Positions 11,901-19,218 of a stretch of 64,000 nt of DNA are shown one piece after another. Source of the DNA: Oscillospiraceae bacterium (GTDB lineage: Bacteria; Bacillota; Clostridia; Oscillospirales; Oscillospiraceae); NCBI GenBank assembly GCA_902774015.1, contig CACYHB010000012.1, forward strand, positions 1 to 64,000. Reading direction: 5' to 3'. The notes beneath the pieces were generated by a model. That model was given only the letters and a program-made list of their open reading frames with translations, ran no database searches and was not told where the DNA came from. Position numbers and translations under genes: made by a program. Within the stretch, counting starts at the first letter, position 1; each line of letters begins with the position of its first letter.

Positions 11901-14834
11901 ACCGCTGAGTACACCTACACCTTCGCAGGCTGGGATCGCGATATTGTTCCTGTCAATGGCGATGCCGAGTACGTTGCGACCTATACTGCCACAAGGAACA
12001 GCTATACGGTCATCTTCAAGGGCGAGGATGGCTCTGTCCTGGATCAGCAGACAGTCGAGTACGGCACGGTGCCTGAGTACCATGGCGAGATGCCTATCAA
12101 GGACGCGACGGACGAGTTTACTTACGCCTTTGGCGGCTGGACGCCCGACGTCGTGGCCGTGACCGGCAACGCCACCTACACGGTCAAGTTCACGGAGACC
12201 AGGAACGAGTACACGATCAAATTCGTGGACGACGACGGCACGGTGCTGCAGAGCAGCGAGGTCGCCTACGGTGATATTCCTGCTGCGCCTGCCGACCCGA
12301 CCAAGGCTCCCGATGCGCAGTATACCTACAGCTTCACAGGCTGGTCGCCTGCGATCGCGTCTGTGACCGGCGAGGCCACTTACACCGCCACCTACAGCAA
12401 AACGGTGAACAGCTACATGGTGACCTTCCGGAATGAGGACGGTACGGTGCTGCAGAGCAGCGAGGTCGCCTACGGAGAGACGCCTGTTTACAGCGGAGAC
12501 ACGCCTGTCAAGACCGGCGGCGACGCGCATCACAGCTACACCTGGCTCGGCTGGACTCCCACCATCAGCGCTGTGACCGGCGATGCGATCTACACCGCCA
12601 CCTTCTCCGGGACGGTCAACAGCTACACCATCACCTGGGTGGATTATGACGGAAAAGTGCTGAAGACCGACTCCGTGGAGTACGGTCAGACGCCCGCGGC
12701 CCCTGCCGATCCTGTCAGAGCTGCGACTGAAAGCACGGTCTACGCCTTCGCCGGCTGGACGCCCGCGGTCGGCACGGTGGAGGGCGATCAGACCTACACC
12801 GCGACTTACAGCGAGAGCGCCAGGATGTACACTGTCAAGTGGCTGAACGGCGACGGCTCTGTCCTCGATACCAAGCAAGCTGCTTACGGTGCTCCCGTTC
12901 CCGCCTATGAGGGAGGCAGGCCCGTCAAGGCGGCAACCGCCGAGTTCAGCTATGAGTTCACCGGCTGGACGCCTGAGGTCCAGGAGGGCGATACCGTCCA
13001 GAGTGACATGACGTTCACGCCTGTCTTCTCCGAGACGAAGAACAGCTACACCGTGACCTGGAGCGTTGAAGGCCAGAATGACGTGACCGAGACCTACGAA
13101 TACGGCCAGCTGCCCGCGTTCAAGGGCGATACGCCGACCAAGGACTCCGACAACGAACACACCTACAGCTTCAAGGAGTGGTCTCCCGCGATCACAACGG
13201 TGACGGGCGACGCGACCTATACCGCGGTCTTTGAGGCGAGCGTCCGCACCTACACGATCGTCTGGAAGCATGAGGACGGCACGGTCCTGAAGACCGAGAC
13301 GCTGGCGTACAACGCACAACCCACCGAACCCGAAACCCCGACCAAGGCGACCTCCGACAATGAGACCGGCAGCTACGAGTTTACCGGCTGGATGCCCGCG
13401 GTTGCCCCGGTCACCGGCAAAGCCGAGTACACCGCGCAGTTCAGCTTCACCGGCTGGCGCAGGGACAGCGTCGGCAAGCAGTACTTCATCGCAAGCCAGC
13501 TTCAGAAGACCGGCCTGACCGAAATCGACGGCCAGACCTACTATCTGGATCCCAAAGACGGCTACGCGGCGGTCAGCACGGTCGTGTCTGTCGAAGCGGG
13601 CGATCCCGGCCATGCCTTCGATGAAAACGGCGTCTTCCTGGGCAGCTACAGCGGCGTGTTCAAGGATGTGAAGAACGACGCGATCTACCTCGTCAGCAAC
13701 GGTATCGTCGAGGTCTTCCCGGGCCTGTACAAGACGGCTGACAGCGAGTACTACTACTTCGGCGAGGACAACAAGGCGGTCCGCGGAGAAGTCAAATGGG
13801 TCGAGAAGAACCACGCGGATCCCGAAAACGAGGCCGACCACGGCATGCTGCCCAAGTGGGACTACGACTTCGGCCCTGACGGCATCATCAAGCACGAAAG
13901 CGTCGATCTGGACGGCGTTCAGGTCGTCAACGGCGTGAAGTACTACTATATCGACGGTATCCGCGTCCACTACGGCATGTTCTACCAGGATGGGTATTAC
14001 TACTACGCCGACCGTACCGGTAAGCTGGTCACCGGCAAGACCTACTGGTGCGTCGACAACTACGGCCTGATGGAGGAAGGCCCCTACACCTTCGACGATC
14101 AGGGACGTATGGTCATCGCCGAGGCGAAGAACGGCATCTATGCGGAGGACGGAAGCCTGTTCTACTACAAGGACGGCAGCCGCTTCTATGCGGGCCTTGT
14201 GGAGCTTGACGGTACGACCAAGGTCCACGCCGCCGACGGCAGCGTGACCGACGCGCTGCCCGGGTTCTACTACGTGAAGACCAGCGGCGAACTGGTTCAC
14301 GGCCGCAGCTACTGGATCACCAAGACCAACGGTCTGAAACCCGAAAAGGCCTATCCCTTCGCGGATGACGGACGCATGGATCTCGGAAAGAACGGCATCT
14401 ATGCCGAGGACGGCAGCCTGTTCTACTACCAGGAAGGCATGCGCACCTACGCCGGCCTGATCCAGATCGACGGCGCCTACTACTACGTCAAGACCAACGG
14501 CGAGGTCGTCCACGGCCGCAGCTACTGGATCTCCAAGACCAACGATCTCCTGCCCGAAAAGGCCTATACCTTCGCGGACGACGGCAAGATGGTGGTCGAC
14601 GTTCCGACCGACGGCGAGGGCAAGAACGGCATAGTTGCAGAAAATGACAGCCTGTGGTACTATGTTGACGGCAAGCTCACTTATGCGGGCCTGATCGAGA
14701 TCGACGGAGAGTACTACTACGTGAAGACCAGCGGCGAGGTCGTCCACGGCCGCAGCTACTGGATCTCCAAGACCAACGGCCTGCTGCCGGAGAAGTCCTA
14801 CACCTTTGCCGACGACGGCAAGATGATCCGGTAA
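5988..14834 (+). CDS. Giant repeat-rich secreted cell-surface protein (2948 aa)
   Basis: I chose the ATG at 5988 over the GTG at 5979 because AGAGG at 5975-5979 sits 8 nt upstream. Residues 1-28 form a signal peptide (MNKTFRHVLSLALML... ending TAFA). Residues about 30-665 are a distinct region with one early repeat-like segment and glycine- and serine-rich stretches that look beta-structured. Residues about 670-2485 hold about 25 InlB/Flg_new-type repeats. Residues about 2488-2948 are cell-wall-binding-like repeats ending in the KTNGLLPEKSYTFADDGKM style seen in the upstream paralogue. It has no LPXTG signal, so wall attachment is probably non-covalent through the C-terminal repeats. The DNA from about 6080 to 7900 is visibly more AT-rich, with different codon choice from the repeat array. 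Likely an adhesin or surface scaffold; ligand unknown. Confidence 0.88.
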   Translation: MNKTFRHVLSLALMLALIFSFSVTAFAEDESIFDGTLTYTANQFSPDQDGVTWVKNNTKKAGTLTLTNSDDITRTLSFEASDAVTITKDNESVSGNSVILAPGEKIVFSVAKPKTGTVTLISFSFIANTTFEPAVNGSYTVDGEEVTESRQFSDITNGKSYNSHSVSATPAEGYQFAGWYTGETLISAEPNTDLAADAENKVITARFEKTVSEGDAVFSVGGTLFEDYASALAFAQNGNMDTIVLVKDYTLTEDITVPGGITLLIPFNDEHTCFTGDIQLENDPRTNQVYNPSSPYKTLTLAEGVTITVNGGLSVSAQYTAPGGSNSSFGVTGPYGFVTMERGSSIVVDGGALYAWGYISGSGSVNVQSGRVYEYMQIGDFGGGSAALAAAGKGVFPFSQYYVQNVEVPMTLSSAATETVVAPLYALSRPFCAEIPFIGNGGMFSVSGSVTKSYWAGNDSLHLSIYGNGSINSIEMSLMGYDISSSDFILPITNNISINVASGNTTLSQDMSLLAGAEVNIEEGASISVTEGNSVYVYDSEEWNSGNFAGGAHIRPVKRISSGAPAGRDSSRNAKVDVNGTVEVHGYLYTTESGADIISSGKTGEILYFAPAGTAETITQVEISGTNANDKAIPVNAAWLKNGDGSFTETKDAQENERYYYDAEQDKWVGPFSVSFDANAPEGAAVTGEMLPMRVNPGEAVTLDENAFVCSGYEFLGWATGADGEVEYADKATIEAVTEDITLYAQWEKQGFTISFNPNAPEGEYTGTMEPINLVADLDEDGAIVDFVLPDCSFVRPGYRFTGWTFAEELEELAADPSYDAFAYSAGDPYTGDLDDEFVDTTLYALWEPAETVSVSFEVNLPVSGSASGGMEDQQVVADAPTELNGNTVVVDGYRFDGWNTAADGSGDAYKDKAEITVSEDTTLYAQWVKVWTITWKSGDEVLKTETVDEGTVPVFDGEEPAKAEDEGYTYSFTGWDPEPVEAAEDAEYSAVFTAAPKTYHVTFNPNYEGDAVNKDQPMSYGTETALEANTFDRTGYTFTAWNTAADGSGTAYANGAPITITGNVTLYAQWEIKSYTITWKNWDGTVLKEDTVNYDVVPEYTGATPTRPDTAYSTYTFTGWDPEPTAAVENAEYTAQYSESERSFTVTFDPNGGFFQDAYAAYGNHVAVIEGFEGGKSIPLPNAAKLGSTLKWSDGTNLYDAGYSYTVNGDVTFTAQWSAQTFTVKFLPGAENASGSMEDLTVTFGEALDLPANSYTVPGMVFTGWRDQNGTNYTDQQTGVRVEQHANDNGVLTLTAQWDDAEYEVSFALNGGSFTDETQKNPFYTSYQARITLPDAQKTGYSLQWSDGTAEYAAGSTYTVTQDVDFTAVWTPIVYTIPVDYGYEISDVDFTVEDGVYTKLGTPTWPGHTFTGWWLDQNNEEIPQNANYDPAYFKIIAKWELDAYTVTFALNEGSFTDITQVNPLTEKHYGDKITLPAVQRTGYDFLGWKAGENTYAAGAEFTVTETVTIEAQWQIKTYTVTWNVEGSKTEETYEYGATPEYKGEKPSKASDELYNYSFNGWSPAIGPVNAVVEYAAQFSRTPITHTVSFDGNDADHGEMGALVINGVTTTALPANAYTKDDSDFTGWNTAADGSGTAYADQAPIQSTTDLTLYAQWKIKTYTITWTDDAGNVIGTTTVNHGDIPGHGSVEKEATPEYTYTFAGWTPTPNPATGDATYRATFHAEKRSYTITWKDDAGEVINSTTVEYGDTPTHDEPTKAATPEYTYTFAGWTPEVEAVTGDATYQATFTGEKNSYAVIFKNYDGTELQKTTLEYGTQITYTGEVPTKPETAQYAYTFSGWDPALAADATVTGEATYTAQFSETVREYTIRFVDEDGTTELATATVAYGETPVYEGNLPDKEATAQYTYTFSGWDPEITSVTGDATYKAVYSYTVNEYTVTFKNDDGTVLQSGKVAYGETPAYSGTPTKAATAEYTYTFAGWDRDIVPVNGDAEYVATYTATRNSYTVIFKGEDGSVLDQQTVEYGTVPEYHGEMPIKDATDEFTYAFGGWTPDVVAVTGNATYTVKFTETRNEYTIKFVDDDGTVLQSSEVAYGDIPAAPADPTKAPDAQYTYSFTGWSPAIASVTGEATYTATYSKTVNSYMVTFRNEDGTVLQSSEVAYGETPVYSGDTPVKTGGDAHHSYTWLGWTPTISAVTGDAIYTATFSGTVNSYTITWVDYDGKVLKTDSVEYGQTPAAPADPVRAATESTVYAFAGWTPAVGTVEGDQTYTATYSESARMYTVKWLNGDGSVLDTKQAAYGAPVPAYEGGRPVKAATAEFSYEFTGWTPEVQEGDTVQSDMTFTPVFSETKNSYTVTWSVEGQNDVTETYEYGQLPAFKGDTPTKDSDNEHTYSFKEWSPAITTVTGDATYTAVFEASVRTYTIVWKHEDGTVLKTETLAYNAQPTEPETPTKATSDNETGSYEFTGWMPAVAPVTGKAEYTAQFSFTGWRRDSVGKQYFIASQLQKTGLTEIDGQTYYLDPKDGYAAVSTVVSVEAGDPGHAFDENGVFLGSYSGVFKDVKNDAIYLVSNGIVEVFPGLYKTADSEYYYFGEDNKAVRGEVKWVEKNHADPENEADHGMLPKWDYDFGPDGIIKHESVDLDGVQVVNGVKYYYIDGIRVHYGMFYQDGYYYYADRTGKLVTGKTYWCVDNYGLMEEGPYTFDDQGRMVIAEAKNGIYAEDGSLFYYKDGSRFYAGLVELDGTTKVHAADGSVTDALPGFYYVKTSGELVHGRSYWITKTNGLKPEKAYPFADDGRMDLGKNGIYAEDGSLFYYQEGMRTYAGLIQIDGAYYYVKTNGEVVHGRSYWISKTNDLLPEKAYTFADDGKMVVDVPTDGEGKNGIVAENDSLWYYVDGKLTYAGLIEIDGEYYYVKTSGEVVHGRSYWISKTNGLLPEKSYTFADDGKMIR
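7996..13450 (+). repeat. InlB/Flg_new-type repeat array of the second surface protein
   Basis: About 25 tandem units. Two subtypes are interleaved: units ending in LYAQW with FDPNG/NTAADGSG motifs (mostly 8000-10900), and units ending in TYTATY/F with DGTVLQ and EYG motifs (mostly 10950-13400). The second subtype is the one shared with the upstream gene. Confidence 0.8.
13450..14834 (+). repeat. C-terminal cell-wall-binding-like repeats of the second surface protein
   Basis: Successive units carry GIYAEDGSLFYY, TYAGL, YYYVKTSGE and HGRSYWI followed by an FADDG turn. The same module closes the upstream gene (about 4160-5600), so the two C-termini are homologous at both protein and DNA level. 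Confidence 0.75.
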
Positions 14835-14842
14835 CGGAAACC

Positions 14843-14872
14843 ATCCACAGAAGGGGAGACCCTTCTGTGGAT
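14843..14872 (+). terminator. Hairpin after the second surface gene (terminator-like, no T-run)
   Basis: A perfect 13 bp stem (ATCCACAGAAGGG with its complement) is capped by a GAGA tetraloop and begins 8 nt after the stop codon. It is followed by CGGAGAAAG, not by a U-tract, so it may mark a processed or stabilised 3' end instead of an intrinsic terminator. Confidence 0.5.
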
Positions 14873-14895
14873 CGGAGAAAGTAAAGACTCATGAG

Positions 14896-14993
14896 CTGCC
14901 CCGGGAGATCACGGATTTCCGGATCTCCCGGGCAGTGATTTGCCTTGAACAGAAGCCGGATCCGGTTTCCGGCTTCTGTTCAAAGCAAATCAC
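14896..14993 (+). promoter_or_regulatory. Two large hairpins in the leader of the polysaccharide operon
   Basis: The first inverted repeat is CTGCCCCGGGAGATC (14896-14910) against GATCTCCCGGGCAG (14922-14935), with one bulge. The second has 26-27 nt arms: 14935-14960 pairs with 14967-14993 with a single G:U-type mismatch, and the arms contain GAACAGAAGCCGG. They lie 18 nt before the first gene of the operon. I see no -10 element in this gap. A role in transcription attenuation, antitermination or RNA stability is inference. Confidence 0.5.
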
Positions 14994-15011
14994 CGGGGAA
15001 AAGGGAGACGC

Positions 15012-16148
15012 ATGAAAGTCGTTTTTGTGAGCAATTATCTGTCCCACCATCAAATACCTTTTTCCGAAGCAATGTGCGGACGCTGCGACTACCGCTTTAT
15101 CGCCGCGGAAGCGATGAGCGAGGAACGCAGGAATCTGGGCTGGGGAGACGAGGCTCTGCCCGATTATGCGATCCGCCTGGACGGTGAAAGCGAGGAACTC
15201 TGCCGGAAGCTCATCCGGGAGGCGGACGCTGTGATCGCGGGTTCTGCCCCGGAAAAGCTGCTCCGCGAAAGGATAGCGGCGGGAAAGCTGTTGTTTCGAT
15301 ACTCCGAGAGGCCGCTCAAACATGGAAGCGAACCGCTGAAGTATCTTCCGCGGCTGATCAAGTGGCATCTGCTCAATCCGCCCGGAAAGCCGATATATCT
15401 GCTCTGCGCCGGCGCCTATGCCTCCGCGGACTATGCCCGTTTCGGGCTGTTTCGGGGGAAGTGTTTTCAATGGGGCTATTTTCCGCCGACTATGCGCTAT
15501 AATATCGGGGAGCTGATGGAGCGGAAGGATCCCGGGACGATCCTCTGGTGCGGGCGCTTTCTGGACTGGAAGCACCCGGATGACGTGATACTTGCCGCAA
15601 AACGATTGAAAGACGAAGGACTCTCGTTCCGGCTGCAGCTGATCGGGACCGGCCCGATGGAGCAGCGCCTGCGGGAACTGGTCGAACAGAATCAGCTGTC
15701 CGATTCCGTCTCGTTCTGCGGCGTCATGTCCCCGGACGAGGTGCGCCGCTATATGGAGCGGGCGGGGATCTTTGTCATCAGCTCCGACCGGCAGGAGGGC
15801 TGGGGCGCCGTGGTCAACGAGGCCATGAACAGCGGCTGCGCCGTTGCGGCCGGCGATGCGGCCGGCTCGGTCCCATATCTGATCCGGGACGGGGAGAACG
15901 GGCGCGTCTATGCGTCCGGCAGCGTGGATGCGCTTGCGGAGATCCTGCGCGAGCTTCTGGAAAAACCGGAACAACAAAAAAGCCTCGGTCCAGCCGCCTG
16001 CCGCACGATCACAGAACTGTGGAATGCGGAGCTTGCGGCCGAGAGATTTCTGATATTGACCGGGAGATTGCTCTCCGGGCGGGATGCTGTTCTGTTCAGC
16101 AGCGGGCCGTGCAGCAGGGCGGACAAGGAAACGGAGGCGCTTAAGTGA
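15012..16148 (+). CDS. Glycosyltransferase family 4 (GT-B) for polysaccharide synthesis
   Basis: This 378-residue protein opens with MKVVFVSNYLSHHQIPF, typical of the N-terminal Rossmann domain of GT4 enzymes. The C-terminal domain shows the donor-binding architecture: WCGRFLDWKHPD, LIGTGPMEQRLREL, VSFCGVMSPDEV and SDRQEGWGAVVNEAMNSGC, which is the GT4 EGWG..xxEAM signature. It transfers a sugar from a nucleotide donor to a lipid-linked acceptor on the cytoplasmic face. AAAAGGGAG precedes the ATG by a good distance. It is the first gene of the operon and the only glycosyltransferase in it; given capE/F/G downstream it could be an N-acetyl-L-fucosaminyl transferase, but that is inference. Confidence 0.88.
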   Translation: MKVVFVSNYLSHHQIPFSEAMCGRCDYRFIAAEAMSEERRNLGWGDEALPDYAIRLDGESEELCRKLIREADAVIAGSAPEKLLRERIAAGKLLFRYSERPLKHGSEPLKYLPRLIKWHLLNPPGKPIYLLCAGAYASADYARFGLFRGKCFQWGYFPPTMRYNIGELMERKDPGTILWCGRFLDWKHPDDVILAAKRLKDEGLSFRLQLIGTGPMEQRLRELVEQNQLSDSVSFCGVMSPDEVRRYMERAGIFVISSDRQEGWGAVVNEAMNSGCAVAAGDAAGSVPYLIRDGENGRVYASGSVDALAEILRELLEKPEQQKSLGPAACRTITELWNAELAAERFLILTGRLLSGRDAVLFSSGPCSRADKETEALK

Positions 16149-16639
16149 CAATTGCTTCACTGAAAAGAAGATATGCCCTCTTCCTTGTGAATCACTTATA
16201 CTGCGGAACCCGTTTTTTCTCCAGGAAGAGAAGCCTTCTCCGCTTTGCAGGTTTTGCAGTCGGAGAGGGAACAAGGATCGTCGGGCCGGTTTTCTGCACC
16301 GGCGAGCTCCGGATCGGAAAGGATTGCTGGATCGGAAGAAACTTCAGCGTCGACGGGAACGGAACGGTATCCATCGGCGATAACTGTGATCTGGGCCCGA
16401 ACGTCTCCTTTGAAACGGGAGGCCATGAGATCGGTTCGCCTGAAAGAAGAGCGGGGAGCGGAATAACGTTTTCCCAATCTGTCGGAAACGGAACCTGGAT
16501 CGGCGCGAATTCCACGATCATCGGAAACACGCGGATCGGCAATTCCTGTGTCATTGGCGCATGCGCGTGCGTGAACAAGGACGTTCCCGATCATACTCTG
16601 GCAGGCGGCGTACCGGCTAAAAGGCTCAGATCTTTATGA
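16145..16639 (+). CDS. Hexapeptide-repeat (LbetaH) O-acetyltransferase
   Basis: The 164-residue product has left-handed beta-helix hexapeptide repeats from about residue 40 (IGKDCW, IGDNCDLG, IGANSTIIG, IGNSCVIG) and ends with the LAGGVPAKRL motif common to maltose/galactoside-type acetyltransferases. Such enzymes move acetyl groups from acetyl-CoA to sugars; here the probable target is the repeat unit of the polysaccharide. The GTG start overlaps the TGA of the upstream glycosyltransferase (GTGA), which indicates translational coupling. The exact acceptor cannot be deduced. Confidence 0.85.
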   Translation: MTIASLKRRYALFLVNHLYCGTRFFSRKRSLLRFAGFAVGEGTRIVGPVFCTGELRIGKDCWIGRNFSVDGNGTVSIGDNCDLGPNVSFETGGHEIGSPERRAGSGITFSQSVGNGTWIGANSTIIGNTRIGNSCVIGACACVNKDVPDHTLAGGVPAKRLRSL

Positions 16640-16715
16640 CTGCTTCCGCCCTTCCGGCTGACGACAACAGCGGAAGATTGCTTAACGAATCCTGGTGCAG
16701 TATGGAGAGTACTCA

Positions 16716-17918
16716 ATGGACGGCAAGACGATCAAACTGAATTATTCAACGGGCATTTGCACTGTGATCCTCTTGCTTTTTGTGATTGTGATCAGCACGG
16801 TTTTTCGCATCCCGCATGGCGTGTCCCTTGCTTTTACAGTCAGTTTTGCTGTGCTTGCGATCATGGCCATACAGTATATCGCGGCTTATCCGCTTTCTGT
16901 TGTTACCATGTTTTTGCTGATGCTTTCCTTTTTCAGTGTGGTTGTTAACGCGCTTGTCTCCAGACAGGCGCAGATCGGGTTTTCGTATTTCAAGAAGCTG
17001 ATCATGTTTGACTGCACCCTGATCTTTTTTTCCACGGCCGTCGATATGAAGGTCGAGCGAAGCGCCAGACGGCTGCTCGTATGCGCGCCGCTGCTGATGG
17101 GCGTGCTGCTCTGCGTTTCCTACTATTTTCTCGGAAACCGGGGAATGATCGCGCACAGCATCACGCTTGGATTTACAAACCCCAATTTTACGGGGATCTG
17201 GCTTACCCATCTTCTCTTTTATGCCGTCTATGCCGTTTCCCGGGTCAAGCGCCGGGTCACGAGAGCGGCTCTGCTTGCCCTGGCGGCCGTGCTCACATAT
17301 CTGATTTATAAAACTTTTGCGCGGTCCTGCTTTTTCGGTATTGCAGCTTACGCGCTGATGCTGCTTTCGGGACTGCTCACACGAAAAACGAAACTGAATC
17401 GCGCTATCCTGCTGGGCGTGGCGATTCTTCCGATCTTCTTTGCGTTCTTCTATCTGGCCGTGGTACAGACCAGGTGGTTTACCGACGCATTCTCTTTCCT
17501 TGTTGCGGCCGGCAAGAAATTAAACGCGAGAAATAAGCTGTGGCTGCTGGCCTTCGCTTCTGCAAGAGGGCATCTGCTGCTGGGAAACTACTCCGGCATC
17601 AGTGATGGCCTCGGCACGTCCCAGCTGCATAACACGCATATTGACGTGTTGTGTTCCTACGGCCTGCCGTCTCTCGTGCTGTTCGTCGCTTTCCTGTACG
17701 AATGCATGGACAAGGTCAACGAGCGGGTCCAAAGTCTTCCTCAATATCTGGCGTTCTGCGCCTTTATCGGCTGCCTCTGCATCGGCTGCCTTGAGGCCTC
17801 GCTGGTCGCCGGTTCTACCGGACTGTACTTTTTGACAGGCGGATTTCTCATCCTTGCGGCGGACAACGGCGAGGAGGACGATTCGTCAGCTCTTCCGCTG
17901 AGACATGATCATGGATAA
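16716..17918 (+). CDS. O-antigen polymerase/ligase-like membrane protein (Wzy family)
   Basis: About 400 residues with roughly ten to twelve hydrophobic segments. A central GFTNPNFTGIW motif and a later periplasmic-type loop (GNYSGISDGLGTSQLHNTHI) match the O-antigen ligase/Wzy_C pattern, where an NPN motif and a His after the long loop are typical. It would polymerise the lipid-linked repeat units outside the membrane. I prefer the ATG at 16716 to the GTG at 16695 because GGAGAG (16704-16709) lies 6 nt upstream. A 76 nt gap separates it from the acetyltransferase, and it overlaps the flippase gene by 14 nt. Confidence 0.8.
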   Translation: MDGKTIKLNYSTGICTVILLLFVIVISTVFRIPHGVSLAFTVSFAVLAIMAIQYIAAYPLSVVTMFLLMLSFFSVVVNALVSRQAQIGFSYFKKLIMFDCTLIFFSTAVDMKVERSARRLLVCAPLLMGVLLCVSYYFLGNRGMIAHSITLGFTNPNFTGIWLTHLLFYAVYAVSRVKRRVTRAALLALAAVLTYLIYKTFARSCFFGIAAYALMLLSGLLTRKTKLNRAILLGVAILPIFFAFFYLAVVQTRWFTDAFSFLVAAGKKLNARNKLWLLAFASARGHLLLGNYSGISDGLGTSQLHNTHIDVLCSYGLPSLVLFVAFLYECMDKVNERVQSLPQYLAFCAFIGCLCIGCLEASLVAGSTGLYFLTGGFLILAADNGEEDDSSALPLRHDHG

Positions 17919-19218
17919 AAAAGTCTTCCTTCAGAACCGAATCGTGAGAAACGCCGGATGGATCATCGCCGGCCGCGTGCTCCAAATGGGCGTCAATTTC
18001 GTGGTGGGCGTTCTGACGGCGCGGTATCTGAAACCGGCGAATTATGGCCTGCTGAATTATGCCGGCGCCTATACGGCTTTCTTTGCCGCCCTCTGCACGC
18101 TGGGAATCAATTCGGTCATCGTGAAGGAATTCGTTGACGGCCCCGGAAAAGAAGGGAAGATCATCGGCACCGCCCTCGGCCTGCGGGCCGTATCGAGCTT
18201 TTTGTCAGCCTGCACCATCCTGGCCGTCGTCTCCGTCGTTGACCGGGAGGAAGCGCTGACGATCACGGTGGTCGGCCTGTGCTCCATCGGCGTCCTGTTC
18301 AACAGTCTTGAGATTTTTACGTTCTGGTTTCAGTCCCGACTGGAATCACGCGTTTCAGCGACGGCCATCCTGGCGGCTCATCTGATTACTGCGTCTTACA
18401 AGGTTTTTCTGATCGTCAGCGGAAAGAGCGTCGTGCTCTTCGCGCTGGCCACCAGCATTGACTATATATGCGTCGGCCTGTTTTTGGCGATCGCCTATAT
18501 GCGCCACGGCGGCGGGCGGCTGTCCTTTTCCTTCCCCTATGCCCGGCGGCTGCTTTCCAGAAGCGTGCATTATATCCTTCCGGCGCTGATGGTCTCCATA
18601 TACGGACAGACCGATAAGCTGATGCTCAAACAGATGCTGTCGGAGTCGGACGTGGGGTACTACGCCACGGCCGTATCCATCTGCACAGCCTGGTGCTTTG
18701 TGCTCAGCGCCGTGATCGATTCCATGCACCCCGGAATAATGGAGGCGCACCGGGACGGGCAGCGGGCGAGATATGAAAGACAGAACCGGCTTCTGTATGC
18801 GATCGTTTTCTGGGTTTCGGCTGCCGTTTCCGTCGCGATCGTCCTTTTCTCCCGGCCGATCATTGAGCTGCTCTTCGGGGAGAGCTATCTTCCCGCGGCG
18901 CTGCCGCTGCGCGCCATTACCTGGTATACGGCATTTTCCTATCTGGGGGTTGCGCGCAACGCGTGGATCGTCTGTGAGAACAAGCAGAAGTACCTGATAT
19001 GGATCTATCTCTCCGCGGCTGCTGCCAACGTCCTGCTGAACCTGTGGCTGATCCCGATCTGGGGAACGGTGGGGGCGGCGCTGGCTTCTCTCGCCGCGCA
19101 GATCGTGACCACCATGGTGACGCCCTTCTTTATCAAGGCTCTGCGGCCAAATGCCATCATGATGCTGGAAGCAATCTTTCTGAAAGGGTTGAAAGCGGAA
19201 AATGACCTCATTGAATAA
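17905..19218 (+). CDS. Polysaccharide flippase (Wzx, PST/MOP family)
   Basis: This 437-residue, about 12-14-helix membrane protein begins IVRNAGWIIAGRVLQMGVNF, the usual N-terminus of oligosaccharide flippases, and shows ARYLKPANYGLLNYAGAY shortly after. It would move the undecaprenyl-linked repeat unit across the membrane for the polymerase encoded just upstream. An in-frame ATG at 17911 is an alternative start; neither has a strong Shine-Dalgarno, which fits translational coupling to the overlapping upstream gene. The end overlaps capE by 17 nt. Confidence 0.88.
   Translation: MIMDKKVFLQNRIVRNAGWIIAGRVLQMGVNFVVGVLTARYLKPANYGLLNYAGAYTAFFAALCTLGINSVIVKEFVDGPGKEGKIIGTALGLRAVSSFLSACTILAVVSVVDREEALTITVVGLCSIGVLFNSLEIFTFWFQSRLESRVSATAILAAHLITASYKVFLIVSGKSVVLFALATSIDYICVGLFLAIAYMRHGGGRLSFSFPYARRLLSRSVHYILPALMVSIYGQTDKLMLKQMLSESDVGYYATAVSICTAWCFVLSAVIDSMHPGIMEAHRDGQRARYERQNRLLYAIVFWVSAAVSVAIVLFSRPIIELLFGESYLPAALPLRAITWYTAFSYLGVARNAWIVCENKQKYLIWIYLSAAAANVLLNLWLIPIWGTVGAALASLAAQIVTTMVTPFFIKALRPNAIMMLEAIFLKGLKAENDLIE

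Noticed and set aside
8439..14747. Two long - strand frames (8439-10925 and 10944-14747) opposite the second giant gene
   Set aside because: Same cause: codon bias of the repeats removes antisense stops. The products repeat in step with the sense repeats and have no recognisable motif.
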